Assembly: GCA_047528285.1 (NCBI GenBank)
Contig: CP180022.1
Location: forward strand, 434,001 to 498,000
Direction of reading: 5' to 3'
DNA: 64,000 nt
From: G047528285 sp047528285
GTDB taxonomy: Bacteria; Pseudomonadota; Gammaproteobacteria; Enterobacterales; Enterobacteriaceae
Shown here: in pieces, positions 41,350-52,849 of the stretch
Layout: every line of letters starts with the position of its first letter
How positions within the stretch are numbered: the first letter of the stretch is position 1
Position numbers and translations under genes: made by a program
The notes under the pieces: model-generated
Seen by the model: only the letters and a program-made list of their open reading frames with translations
The model's database searches: none
What the model was told of the DNA's origin: nothing

Positions 41350-42187
41350 GGTAAAGAAACCTTCGTATTAATGTTAGTTATCAAAATAAAATCGAAATTA
41401 GAATGGAACTACAAAAAGTCCTAAAATAAAGATAGAAAACCGAAGTCTATTTAGACTTCCTTCTTTTTTTTCTATCCTGAACCACTAAAATTATCTGCTT
41501 CCAAAATAACACCGAATCCTTTTATCTAATCACTCACAGGGCTTCCTATGCAATACTTCAGGCAAAGTTAGTGTCACAAAAAATCACTTTTCGCCATGAA
41601 GCATAAGAAAAAAACACCATAATAACCAAACATGTCACCAAGCAAATTAACAAGCATATAATTTTAATAAACATCTTTGTTTCTATTTAATAATACATTG
41701 GATTACACTTAACCCATTCAATCTAATTAGAATCTCGCCATATTTTTAATAAATAAAACCAATCACTTAGATTATCTAAATGCCTATCGCAAATGAAGAA
41801 TAGATAAAATCTAGATCATTATATGGAAAATATATGTCAAGGTACTAGACACCTTGTGCAACCATATGGTTTCGCTTACCCGAAAGAAATTTTATATACA
41901 GATCCAGGTACTATTTTATTGCACGTATAAAATTGAGTCAGTTAAAATAAAGTACTAACGCGCTGAAAGCATATTAAAACTAACCCATCCAAGAAAAAAC
42001 ACTACACTTTTCAGATGTAAAGAATACGAAACTAGGCAACATAGAAGACACACTACCAGTAATTTAAATCGCAAAAAGAAATGTATAACCCCCAAGCATA
42101 CTGTTACTTTTCTGATTTCAATGGCAGCTTATATATATGAGACGAAGAGAGCTCTAGCACTCTCTGCCGAATTAAGAGATGCAAGCC
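41350..42187. other. ribB upstream region and spacer
   Basis: About 0.84 kb. The conserved RFN (FMN riboswitch) blocks expected upstream of ribB are absent on the minus strand. The region holds one tight hairpin at 41442-41459. Nothing else is recognised. Confidence 0.5.
41442..41459 (+). terminator. Terminator-like palindrome upstream of ribB
   Basis: GAAGTCTA/TAGACTTC with almost no loop, followed on the plus strand by CTTC and eight T. It is oriented as a plus-strand terminator, yet no plus-strand gene precedes it; it is possibly a leftover. Confidence 0.4.
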
Positions 42188-43621
42188 CTATCCCACCTTG
42201 CCGCATTTAATAGTGTTAATGATATTGGTGGTAGAATAACCATTTTCAAAATTTAGCCCAAGTACATCACCGCCATTCTCCAGCACCTCCTTTCCGCCGA
42301 TAATTTGATTGGGTAAATAGTTTCCACCTTTGACCAGAATATCTGGTAGTATATCAGAAATTAGTCGCTGTGGAGTATCTTCTCTAAAAGACACCACCCA
42401 GTCCACCGCCTCTAAAGCTGCCAGAACGGTCATGCGCTGTATTAGAGAATTTACCGGGCGGTTTTCCCCTTTAAGGCGTTTAGTTGAATTATCGCTATTA
42501 ACCGCCACAATTAGCCTGTCGCCTAATTTTCTAGCATTAGAAAGATAACTGACATGACCAGAATGCAAAATATCAAAAATTCCATTAGTCATAACCACCT
42601 TTTCGCCACGCTGACGTGCTATGGCTACTGCCTTTTTCAATTCGCTTTCCGTCATTATACCAAAACCTGTTTTGGCGCGTCCGTGAATCGCATTTTCTAG
42701 CTCGACAAAGCTAACGGTGGAGTTACCTAATTTTCCAACTACTACACCCGCCGCAGCGTTGGCAAAAAAACAAGCTTCCTCTAGACTGTTTCCAGCAGCC
42801 AGCGAAGCCGTTACTACACCAATGAAAGTATCGCCTGCACCGGTAACATCATACACTTCCTGCGCTTGTGTCGGTAAATTCAGTGGAGCTTTCCCAGGCT
42901 GAAGCAGGGTCACACCCTGTTCCGAACGGGTGATCAGCAACGCCGAGAGCTGGTAATCGGCAATAATATTCATCCCGCGGCTTACCAGCGTTTTTTCATC
43001 TTTGCAAAACCCTGCTACAGCTTCAAATTCAGACAAATTTGGAGTCAACAGCGTCGCCCCCTGATAGCGGCCAAAATCGCTACCTTTAGGATCGATAAGA
43101 ACCGGTACTTTAGCAGCCCGTGCCAGCATAATCATCTCGTGCACGTATGCCAGCGCCCCCTTTGCATAATCAGACAGCACTAGCGCTCCGGTTTTGGGCA
43201 GCGCCAACTGAATACGTTCTAACATAAGTTCAGCATCAACATCGTTAAAACTCTGCTCAAAATCCAGACGAATAAGCTGCTGATTCCGCGATAACACCCT
43301 CAACTTGGTTATTGTTGGATGGGTAGCGACGGCAACAAAATCACAGACTACATCTAATTCGTTGAGGCGAGTGCCAAGAACATGCGCAGCGTCATCAATG
43401 CCTGTCAGGCCAATCAACCGCGAATGGCACCCCAAAGCAGCGATATTCATTGCGACATTAGCAGCCCCGCCGGGGCGCTCCTCAATAGCTTCCACTTTTA
43501 CAATAGGAACCGGTGCTTCCGGTGAGATTCGACTGGTAAGCCCGTACCAGTATCGATCCAACATCACATCGCCCACGACCAGCACGCTTGCCCGTCTGAA
43601 ATCAGGCAAGGTTACTCTCAT
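42188..43621 (-). CDS. hldE: Bifunctional heptose kinase / adenylyltransferase HldE
   Basis: Two steps of ADP-heptose synthesis for the LPS inner core. It has 477 residues, the E. coli length. The N-terminal ribokinase-like domain (~1-318) has RPGGAANVAMN and the catalytic GAGDTFIG. The C-terminal nucleotidyltransferase domain (~344-477) has NGIFDILHSGHVSYL with the HxGH motif. A good SD (GGAG) is present. The glnE gene that precedes it in E. coli is not recognisable upstream. Its presence implies that the cell still makes heptose-containing LPS (inference). Confidence 0.97.
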   Translation of the reverse strand: MRVTLPDFRRASVLVVGDVMLDRYWYGLTSRISPEAPVPIVKVEAIEERPGGAANVAMNIAALGCHSRLIGLTGIDDAAHVLGTRLNELDVVCDFVAVATHPTITKLRVLSRNQQLIRLDFEQSFNDVDAELMLERIQLALPKTGALVLSDYAKGALAYVHEMIMLARAAKVPVLIDPKGSDFGRYQGATLLTPNLSEFEAVAGFCKDEKTLVSRGMNIIADYQLSALLITRSEQGVTLLQPGKAPLNLPTQAQEVYDVTGAGDTFIGVVTASLAAGNSLEEACFFANAAAGVVVGKLGNSTVSFVELENAIHGRAKTGFGIMTESELKKAVAIARQRGEKVVMTNGIFDILHSGHVSYLSNARKLGDRLIVAVNSDNSTKRLKGENRPVNSLIQRMTVLAALEAVDWVVSFREDTPQRLISDILPDILVKGGNYLPNQIIGGKEVLENGGDVLGLNFENGYSTTNIINTIKCGKVG

Positions 43622-45004
43622 CGCTCACTCCAAATAATACATAGTGCAAGGGTTTCAAGTAATATCAAATCCTTGTAGAAATTTTAAATTTATAACGTTA
43701 TTAACTTCAAACACTCTGGAAAATCGTCTAAAGTTCTAAATATCATATATCGTATGTTCAATATTATAACTTGTGCGTGAAATCCTCTTAAGGTTGTCGG
43801 TGTTATTAATAGTCTCCATGCTGAGACTGCAACTTAAAATAAGCGCATCATATCCAACACAGTCTCCACTACCGATTTGTTGGAAACGTGACACTACAAA
43901 AATACCACACCTATATCTCGATAGCAGTATAAAATACCGTTCCTCCATTTTGATACTGAAATATCAGATTAGGATTCTTAGCATGTGGAATTACACTGAT
44001 TTTCCCGGCATAAAACACAATAGTGAACACCAGTAATTCTTTTCCTGTAAGGCAAAGAATAAAAGTAATCTATTCAGACTTACTAAAAAACATGATATTT
44101 CTATAGTTCATACCTCATTAAGCAGATAATTCTTGAAAGCAGATAGTATACACTTTAGGTAATATACCAGTAAAATTTGATATCTACGGCCCTCTTTTTT
44201 CTGCATCCAATTGACCATTCTCGAGGTTCGGAGTATTTTAATATATACAATGCTTAAAACACTAACCACAAAAAATCATCTATCGTGCTTTTTATGAAGG
44301 CACGAGATTCTCAATAAATTAACAGGGTTATTAAAGACATAGATGCAATAAAATGTCTATAAGATCGGGGCTATAAGCTAAAAATCCCTAAACACTCAAT
44401 TTACATAAAAACTATAAATCTCGAAGAAAACTAGAGACTTGGTATACCCGTAGGAAGTATATCAGCGATTTCCACAACCTCAGAATGGGGCATTGCTTCA
44501 TAAATCTTCTGCCAAAAAAACATTATCAATGTGATGTCAAATTTGCGTTACAGACAACATGTTTGGCGACATAGCTTCAATATTTAATAATATTAATATT
44601 TAATATATTATAAATAAGGTTCCTATATTTAGTCATAACTTAAATTTAGTAATCCAGGTATTCTGAATTATTTAAAATAAATCGCTGCAAAGATTGATGT
44701 TACCTGACATCGCAATCATGAAACAACTTAATTAAATAAAGTTAAAACTGTATTAAACATCTTACTCATAAAAAATAGCTTCTTAAAATCAGAAACACCA
44801 CATAAAAGATCATTAAATAATATGTAAGCATCTATCATGATTAATAAGTATGAGTGAACACATGAATTCAACAACTTTTATGTTTATAAATAACCATAAT
44901 ATCAATATTAATTACTTGTAGTTCATTTTATTTATTAATAGGCCAAAAATCACATCGATATTTATCTTTAGTCATTATCGAAAAATTATCGAAAATTTCA
45001 CCTT
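43622..45004. other. Spacer between priA and hldE
   Basis: About 1.4 kb without an intact gene. A minus-strand piece near 44450-44520 reads like coding (KIYEAMPHSEVVEIADILPT) but I cannot name it. No glnE motif was found. Confidence 0.5.
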
Positions 45005-47202
45005 TCAGCTATCAATCGGGTCAACATCTACATACCATTTTACCTTGCATGCTTGGGATAGCGTTCTTACCAGCGATAAACTGGCGGAAACCACTTGTTG
45101 TAGATATAAACGTGATGGATGCGATAAGAGCAATTGCCAGCGAAAACGGCCGTTGCGCTTTGGCATTAGCGCAGGAATCGGTCCAATCAGGCATAAAGCT
45201 TTATCACGAAACGGACTGGCGTTAATCAATTTGCGTAGTTGATCAAGAAATAGCCCGGCGTGAGAGTTATCTTTATCATCCGCATGAAAGAGAACGTGAT
45301 TGGTAAAAGGTGGTAGTCTCGCCTGACGTCGTTCTTCCAGCATATGCTTGGCAAAATCCATGTAACCGTGATGCAGCAACATTTGCAGAAGAGGATGTTC
45401 TGGATAATGGGTCTGAAGCAAAACTTCCCCTTGTTTTCCGGCGCGGCCGGCACGCCCTGAAACCTGAGTATAAAGTTGAGAAAAATGTTCAGCTGCACGG
45501 AAATTTCCAGAAAATAACACACCATCTATATCTAATAATAATACCAACGTGACATCCGGGAAATGATGCCCTTTAGCAAGCATCTGTGTTCCAATAAGAA
45601 TGCGAGCACCCCCACATTGCACTTGAGCTAGGCGAGCTTCAAATGCACCTTTTTGGGCTGTTGTGTCACGATCAATGCGGGTTATTGGAATATTAGGAAA
45701 TAATGGAGTAAGTGCTATCTCCAGCTGTTCGGTGCCTAGCCCAACCGCATGCAGCTGAGTTGAACCACATTGCAAACATTGATGCGGTAAGAGACGCTGG
45801 CTGTTGCATTGGTGACAATGCAATTGATTCTGATGATACTGATGCAAAGTGTAATAGTGCTCACAGCGTTTACATTTAGCAATCCAACCACATTCATGGC
45901 ATAATAGCACTGGTGCAAAACCTCGTCGGTTAAGGAACAACATAGCCTGATTTCCCATCTGCAAATGTTCACGCATTTTATCTAAAAATAGCGCTGAAAG
46001 ACCATGTATCAGAGGCATCCCCTTTATATCTAAAACCTGTTGTTTACATGGATAGGCTGTACCAGCACGCTTACCCAGAGTAAGCTGGTGATATTTTTTT
46101 TTTTCACATTATAAATGGTTTCAAAAGACGGAGTAGCACTACCAAGAACTATTGGTATATTTTCTTCTCGCGCACGAAAAATCGCTAGATCACGGGCATG
46201 ATAGCGCCACCCTTCATGCTGCTTATAGGAACTGTCATGCTCCTCGTCAAGGACAATAATTCCCAGTCGAGCAAACGGGGTAAAAAGCGCAGAACGGGTT
46301 CCTATGACGATAGCGCATTCGCCGCGCTGTGATTTTAGCCAAACCGATAACCGTTCACTTTCGTTAAGTTTTGAGTGTAATGCCTCTACAGGTGCATTAA
46401 ACCGCTCGCGAAAGCAGGTAATTGTTTGCGGTGTTAGTCCGATTTCGGGAACTAATACCAACGCCTGTTGCCCTTTAGAAAGAACATTTTTCAACACAGT
46501 CAGATAAACCTCGGTTTTACCGGAACCGGTAACACCAGCCAGCAACCATACCATAAATCGATCGTCCTTTTTATGAATAGCTTCACAGGCAGCAGCCTGT
46601 TCGATATTTAGCTGCAAAGGTTTACCGTTAACGCCAAAAACTGGACGCCAGTCTTCTTCCTCTAAAGCTTGAGACTGCAGATCACATAAGCCTTTGACGC
46701 GCAGTGCCTGCAGCGCCCTAGCAGACAGCTGCAGTGTTTCTATTTGATGAAGATAAATGGGCCCTTGCAGAAGCATCGCTAACGCTTGTTGCTGTTTAGG
46801 CGCTCGTTTTAAACTATCTAGAAACGTACTTCGCCCCCTTTCTGTGATGAACCATTGCCACAACAAAGCAATTTCCGCAGTTTGCCCCTGACGAAGCAAG
46901 GTTGGCAAGGCATGGAACAGCACTGCACCAATAGGATAATGGTAATAAGTGCTAGCCCAATTTAAAATGCGCCAGAGACTATTCGGAAATAGCGATCGAC
47001 TATCAAGTACCTCGCTAATCGATTTCAACTTATCCAGTGGCATATCACTGTCTTCGCAGATGCTGACAACAATACCAATAGCCTGGCGTTGACCAAAAGG
47101 AACGCGCACTCGGCCGCCCACTATCGGAGCAACATTAATCGGCAAAAGGTAATGAAATGTCTTAGCTAGCGGTATCGGTAATGCGACGTTCACAACGGGC
47201 AT
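45005..47202 (-). CDS. priA: Primosomal helicase PriA, frameshifted in an A11 tract
   Basis: 3'-5' DNA helicase that restarts stalled replication forks. The first frame (from 47202) carries the N-terminal 3'-DNA-binding domain, Walker A AGVTGSGKTEVYL, LDEEHDSSYKQ and GSATPSFET. It then meets a run of 11 A on the coding strand (T run 46094-46104) and stops about 20 codons later. The second frame carries the zinc-binding cysteines (CHECGWIAKCKRC, CHQCN, CLQCGS), GTQMLAKGHHFPDVT and the QVSGRAGRAGKQGE motif VI, ending VDVDPIDS. Adding one A gives NVKKKKYHQL, matching NVQQKKYRLL, and exactly 732 residues, the E. coli length. Both halves are well conserved, so selection appears to continue. Slippage rescue, very recent loss or a sequencing error are the options. 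rpmE is divergent upstream. Confidence 0.9.
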
Positions 47203-47407
47203 ACATCCATCCTGAATATTAACATTAATACGCCGATAACGTACGCTCTCTTGTCTTTAAAATACAAATTCTGTTTACAACTATTATCAGCATTCTATGC
47301 AATTTTGATAAAATAATATAATCTAATAAAAAATGATTCAATCCATTCGTGTTATGTCTAGCTAAAGTAAAATGAATAGCAATGTAACTATTACTAAGAG
47401 GTTTTTT

Positions 47408-47650
47408 ATGCAAAAAAATATTCATCCGAAATACGTAGAAATTACCGCAACGTGCTCTTGCGGTAATGTCATCAAAACTTACTCTACAGCCCTATGCCGT
47501 GATCTAAGCCTAGATGTCTGTAGCGCTTGCCATCCGTTCTACACCGGTAAACAACGTGTTGTTGACTCCGGTGGACGAATAAATCGTTTCAAAAAACATT
47601 TTAAGCTTCCAATTGGAGCACCTATTTCCCAGTCAGGAAAGGAAAAATAG
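47408..47650 (+). CDS. rpmE: 50S ribosomal protein L31
   Basis: Zinc-type L31. From MQKNIHPKYVEI it has 80 residues; 12 upstream codons lack similarity and an AGAGG SD serves this ATG. All zinc ligands are present: CSCG near residue 16 and VCSACHPF near 37-40. The TGKQRVVDSGGRINRF core matches E. coli (70 residues). The C-terminal tail (about 10 residues beyond the usual end) is longer than in E. coli. It is divergent from priA as in enterobacteria, with a 205-bp intergenic region that should hold both promoters. Cysteine-containing L31 is normally the zinc-replete paralogue. Confidence 0.95.
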   Translation: MQKNIHPKYVEITATCSCGNVIKTYSTALCRDLSLDVCSACHPFYTGKQRVVDSGGRINRFKKHFKLPIGAPISQSGKEK

Positions 47651-47658
47651 ATACCTGA

Positions 47659-47682
47659 AGCTTCTAAATAAGATTAGAAGCT
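47659..47682 (+). terminator. Hairpin directly 3' of rpmE
   Basis: A perfect 9-bp stem AGCTTCTAA/TTAGAAGCT with a 6-nt loop begins 8 bases after the rpmE stop codon. No clear U-run follows, so it is a probable but weakened terminator. Confidence 0.5.
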
Positions 47683-49575
47683 AGAAATAAAGAATTTATT
47701 GTAAAATTTTTACATGTTTAAATAAGTTCGATTTAAGCAAAATCTTAGAAAGTCTTTTTCTCGAGTAAAAGCTATCCTTTCTTTCTTGATAGAAAATAAG
47801 TGATTATAGATTTTCTCTGATTACATCATAACTAGCGTATCTTCCCCTTCTTTTAAGCTATAAACAGTACATGGATTTTTAATCCATTACGAATGATATT
47901 ACTATTTATCTATTTATTAGATTGATTTAATAGAATATTTTTTATTTAACTAAACGAAATTTTTGGAATTATGATCTCGTGATTTTGATTTTGACAAATA
48001 AAGAACACACTACTAATTAATTTAGGTTGATTAATATTTATGCGACGCCTTTCTCTTGCTGTTCTGCAATGTAGGATAAAGAGATTTTAAGTTTACCGTG
48101 TGTAGGGATACAGTAATTATTTTTTTTGCAAATACTTTCAATACATCGCTACCATTATCATATGATGTCTAAACCATTTAGCATCTCTTAGATTCACTGG
48201 GATTTTTATCTGATTCACCATGGTATTCACACACTATCAACAAAATTAACAACGAAAGTTTCTTTCCTCCTTTTATTTACCAGAAAGCTGCACGCTATTT
48301 AGTTTTTATACACATTTTCTATCATATCTTTTCGGTCATGATTTAACCATAGTAATCACATAATCCATTGTTTTATGTCAATTTAACTCTATATTTTTAA
48401 GATCTAAACATCTAAACTATTAATAATTAAAATTATTAAAATATTTTACAATTTTACATATTACAAAAAACACAGAGAAATTTATCTTTTAAAAGTAATT
48501 TATCGAACTAAAAATAAAAATTTTTGCTTCAAAACATAAAAGAAAGTGCAAATATGAACCTATTTCCTTATCAATATTTTTATCTTCAATAGAAGAACCA
48601 TAAAGAAAAATGAAGTTTTTTTATTATAGCTATAATGAAAACATTAAATTATTTAATTTGTTTAAATTTGAGACATCACTTCAAATAATAACTTAAAATT
48701 TTGCGTTACAACTAATTATAAAAGAATCATCAAAAAATTTTTTAACTAAACATATATGTATTACTTAATTTATATTTACATCAATTTATATTTATCAGTA
48801 ATACAAAAAGATTGAATGTTTGTGAAATTATTAATTTAGTTTATATTATGCAGTTTCTTTATCTTACTGGATTAAATAAATACAACTAAATTATTTGTGA
48901 TTTCGACTCACAAAAAAATCGATAAATCACATTATAAAAATATTAAGATCTATTCTTATACTTATATCAATTATGAAAAACGAGAATGTTCTTATCTATA
49001 GGTAAAATAGGCATTTAAAATTCCTCTAAAGAAATCATAACTAACCTATCAAAAACTCATATCAATCAAAAAAAGATAAAATCGTTCGAGCATGTTTATA
49101 ACAAATACAACAACACGAAATAAAATTAGAGATATAATCTTACTGATGAAAAGAGTCTTTCACACTTCGAGTTATCACTGCTTTATTCTTTATAAATAAT
49201 AAAATTGCCATGCATGACTAACTTTTTTAATAAAAATTAGAAGTGTTGTGATAAATATGCTTCTTGATAGTCATGATTGTTATGGATGATCCAGATTTTA
49301 TTAAATGTTTCTAACGAAATCCATACAATTAACTCGCTTGCTATCATTGCTATCAACTAACACGCGTTTACCTGCAGAATCATAATAATAACGTAAACTC
49401 AAAAAAGAACCTATAGAAAATATTTTGAATTAAAACATGACCCGATTCATTCTTTTGTATCGCCGAGTTCGATACAACTCATATCTTTTCAAGATATTAT
49501 GTTTGCCGATTTAGGCACTAATTTTAATCAACATCCTAAAATTGATAGTTATCTCAGGACTGATTAATATCATGC

Positions 49576-49622
49576 ATTTCACAAGAAAGTGAAATCAGCG
49601 GATTATGTTCTCCAAAGAACAT
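49576..49622. repeat. Twin hairpins in a gene desert
   Basis: Two adjacent perfect 7-bp stems: ATTTCAC/GTGAAAT with a 6-nt loop and ATGTTCT/AGAACAT with a 4-nt loop, nine bases apart. They may be a fossil RNA or chance. Confidence 0.35.
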
Positions 49623-51014
49623 CATGCAGTCGTGTGTATAATAAACTGCATCAACCTAGTTAACCTTGATTTTTTAGTCACTCTTGATTTATTAAATCAG
49701 GCAAACCACGTTTATCAGACAGGGGGCACTAAAAAAGACAAATTTAGCAAATAAAATTTTATGCATCACATTATTTTCCTCTACTAGATGGTAAAACACC
49801 ATACTTTATGTTTATCATTATCTTTCCATACTAGACCGCGTATTCTTTTTTTAGAATTTTTAAGACCATAGTGCTAAAAATTAAGTCAATGAACAATGAC
49901 ACTCCATCTCAATGTTTTATGTTAATCTATAAATATTTCTGCTTTCTATTTGTAGCAGCGATAAACCTGAAAAAACATAAAATAAAATTTCTATCAGTTT
50001 AAAAATTGAATTTACATTTGCCCTGTAAGGATATGATAGAAATACCAAACACCACCTGTTTTATTTTCAAAATCATCATATAATAGCCGTATCAATCATA
50101 TATAATTCACAGTAAACTATAAGGGGTACGATCTAAAAAACAAGTTTACTCCATTAATCAAATAATAGCTGACTCATTTAAGTTACGCCATCAAAATTGA
50201 TGCACAATGTTTGAGAGCGTTTTTGTTAAAAAACTAATAGGCATCTTAAAATTTTTTACTATGAAGATAAAAATTGCAATAATAATATGAATTTAATCTA
50301 ACAATCACCTATACTAAATTAAATTCCCTCATGAATCATTTAAAAAACTACTCCACAATAGAATTGTGATAAAAAACATAACCACCGTTTTTGAAAATGC
50401 TTTCTATTATAAATCAAACAGAAGTATCTTATACACCTAATAAAAGTAATCTTTTCTTGGCTGTTTACGCTTATGATCACATAATTAACCGTATTTTATA
50501 TAATTTTGTGGACAACAAAATGCACAGACGCTACAGAAATACTTAATCGTCTCTAAGAGAGTTCTTCATACTTTTCTACATGATTTATATATAACAATTA
50601 ATAAGATCGATATTTAATTTTGATCTATCATGTAGTCAAAAAAGATACACTTACCGGATAAAACAAGAAGATTCAAATCTTCGTATCTATTTTTTATAAA
50701 ATCAACTTATTTTAAAATTAGATCCAATGCATCATGATAATTTCACTGTTTAATATATAAAAATCCTTCATTATCAATAAATCAAGTCCCCACATGTCTT
50801 AACAACATTATAATGTTTTAGCGATAAAAATATAAGTGTTTAATACACCGCTAATAAACGTAGTAAACATCTGAATTGGTATATATTCAATAATATCGAT
50901 TACTTAGCGCTGTAAATATGTTTTTTTAAATAAGGATAAAATTCCTGATAAATAACTAAAATTAGTTTATATTACTATTTTATGCATTTTGCTTAAAATA
51001 GCCTGTAAAATACT

Positions 51015-51512
51015 CTAAAATAGAAGATTCAGATACTCGATCCAATAGATAACACATACGGTACTTATCCCCGCCACAACATCATCGATGATGATGCCTA
51101 TTCCACCATGTACTTTACAATGTAACCAACAAATTGGCCAAGGTTTCCAAATATCTAGCAATCGAAACAGTAAAAATCCTGTTAAAATCCATTGCCAGTT
51201 ATGAACCGGCAATACCGTCAAAATAATCCACATGCCAATAAATTCGTCCAACACAATACAACCATGATCGTGAACCCCCATATCCAACGCTGTCTGATGG
51301 CAAACATAAATTCCCAAGAAGATGCTGAATATGATCGCTAACAAATAAAACTGCCATGGCAATAGCAGCAGCAAACACCAAAATGGAATTGCTGCCAGCG
51401 AACCAACTGTCCCAGGCATCCAGGGAAACATCCCGCTGCCAAACCCTGTGGCTAATAAATGATAGGGATCAGAAAGTTTTATTCGTTGCTTAGCAAGCAT
51501 CAATATACACAT
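51015..51512 (-). CDS. pgpA: Phosphatidylglycerophosphatase A
   Basis: Inner-membrane enzyme that dephosphorylates phosphatidylglycerol-phosphate to phosphatidylglycerol. It has 165 residues (E. coli 172). Conserved motifs: GFGSGMFPWMPGTVGSL, DMGVHDHGCIVLDEFIGMW with the acidic residues needed for activity, and GGIGIIIDDVVAG. Several hydrophobic membrane segments are visible. The start at 51512 lies two bases past the ancestral thiL stop, which supports it; there is only a weak, distant SD. That spacing implies former translational coupling to thiL, now a pseudogene, so expression may have had to change (inference). Confidence 0.93.
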   Translation of the reverse strand: MCILMLAKQRIKLSDPYHLLATGFGSGMFPWMPGTVGSLAAIPFWCLLLLLPWQFYLLAIIFSIFLGIYVCHQTALDMGVHDHGCIVLDEFIGMWIILTVLPVHNWQWILTGFLLFRLLDIWKPWPICWLHCKVHGGIGIIIDDVVAGISTVCVIYWIEYLNLLF

Positions 51513-51514
51513 CG

Positions 51515-52368
51515 TTATTCAACGGTATCCTGTTTTTTGAAATGGTAATAACCGTGCAAGATATACTTTACCAGTTGGTGATGACGCATAAATTGAAATC
51601 CTTTTGCGCGAACCTCCAAATTTGGCTAATGCAAGTAAATGGCTTTCCAGCCTGACTTAACCGCAACAAGAAGAGCATCACAGTTAATTTCCAGTACTAT
51701 AAAAAAAGCACAGTAACGTAATCTTTCCCGCCCCCACCACCACTAAGTGCCCACAGAAATGCCTGCTCGAGGGATGTTATATGACGCAATAGCAATGATG
51801 AATAGAAAATTATATCCAGGTAAAACACGGGCGTTACATTCGCTACGATAGAGAATATGACTCAAATCTATGATGATTCCATCGAAAATATCGATAGCTA
51901 GAGCTGCGCTAGCAAGGGAATGCATAGCTAACTGGGATATACGCCCTTCCCCTTGAGAATAAGGAAGATCGTCAAACTCAGTGAACCCCTCAGATGGTAT
52001 CGCCGCCAATAAGCTGTATATCATAGTAATCTAATTCCTCGAACAAACTATTACTAAATACGGCTAGCCATCCTTGATCCGCTGCAGGCAAAATCAAGAC
52101 CAGTGATATCTAGGCTGTATTAGCGTCTATGGCAGCTGCTAAATCGATAAGATTAATCGCAAGCGATTTGTAACCTAAATTCAGCTGGACTGATGTTCGA
52201 TAAAATATGTATCTTCCCTACCAGGATATCAGTACTAATCACGATCCATTTTTTTCGGAAAGCGACAAACAGGGCACGCTTATCACTGATGCCAAGCACT
52301 AGCTCCTGGTGCGGATGAAGCATCCGGTTGAAGTAACGTTTAATGATATCGAATTCACCATATGCTAT
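51515..52368 (-). pseudogene. thiL: thiL pseudogene (thiamine-monophosphate kinase)
   Basis: Sits in its ancestral place between nusB and pgpA. Reading the minus strand, remnants run the whole length. The start codon is now ATA (52366-52368), followed by AYGEFDIIKRYF matching ACGEFSLIARYF and LGISDKRALF matching LGIGDDCALL. Then come ISTDILVGK, YDIQLIGGDT (matching YDMQLIGGDT), LAIDIFDGIIIDLSHI (matching SAIDLSDGLISDLGHI), WALSGG, and a C-terminal GYYHF matching GYDHF before the TAA at 51515-51517. Frameshifts, stops and a lost metal-binding GDD confirm inactivation. The enzyme would have made thiamine diphosphate from thiamine monophosphate. Confidence 0.9.
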
Positions 52369-52429
52369 AACTCTGTCCGAATTTATTTCAGTGCTGAGGT
52401 GGCCGTAAAGGTTAAAACAGCCTATTTCA

Positions 52430-52849
52430 CTATTTTTTATTAGGGCGAATTACTGGGGCAACCTTATCTAGGACACCATTGATAAACTTATAACTCTCCT
52501 TTGCACCAAAAGTTTTAGCCAACTCGATAGCTTCGTTGATGGAAACCTTGTACGGCACATCTTGGCGCTGGCTCAATTCAAATAGCGCAATACGCAATAC
52601 AGCATGTTCCACCTGACCTAGCTCTTCCAACTGTCGAGAAAGATAGGGCACCATCCGCATATCAAGCTCTTCAGCATGCCTCGCTGTGCCAGAATACAGT
52701 TCACAGAAGTAAGCGACATCCACATCCGACGTATCCTGATCCATTAAAAATTGGAGTTTAATATTAGCTACGTCATTTTGTGATAATTGCCATGAGTAAA
52801 GTGCTTGGAGGGCACATTCACGAGCACGGCGACGAGCGGTTGGCTTCAT
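52430..52849 (-). CDS. nusB: Transcription antitermination factor NusB
   Basis: All-helical RNA-binding protein that with NusE (S10) nucleates antitermination on rRNA operons. It has 139 residues, the E. coli length, from MKPTARRRARECALQALYSWQLSQND to VIRPNKK. The N-terminal arginine-rich boxA-binding helix is intact. A very purine-rich SD (GGGAGGGGGGT) precedes the ATG and lies inside the extended 3' end of ribH, so the two genes overlap by 32 bases. It is followed by the thiL pseudogene. Confidence 0.96.
   Translation of the reverse strand: MKPTARRRARECALQALYSWQLSQNDVANIKLQFLMDQDTSDVDVAYFCELYSGTARHAEELDMRMVPYLSRQLEELGQVEHAVLRIALFELSQRQDVPYKVSINEAIELAKTFGAKESYKFINGVLDKVAPVIRPNKK

Larger units (their letters stand above)
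47651..51014. other. 3.4-kb gene desert
   Basis: AT-rich, stop-rich spacer between rpmE and pgpA. Synteny would place dxs, ispA and xseB to the left of pgpA, but I found no reliable remnant. A pair of small perfect hairpins lies at 49576-49595 and 49605-49622. No gene is recognised. Confidence 0.55.

Noticed and set aside
44450..44520. Coding-like minus-strand fragment upstream of hldE as a glnE remnant
   Set aside because: The residues do not match GlnE, and no other gene could be named.
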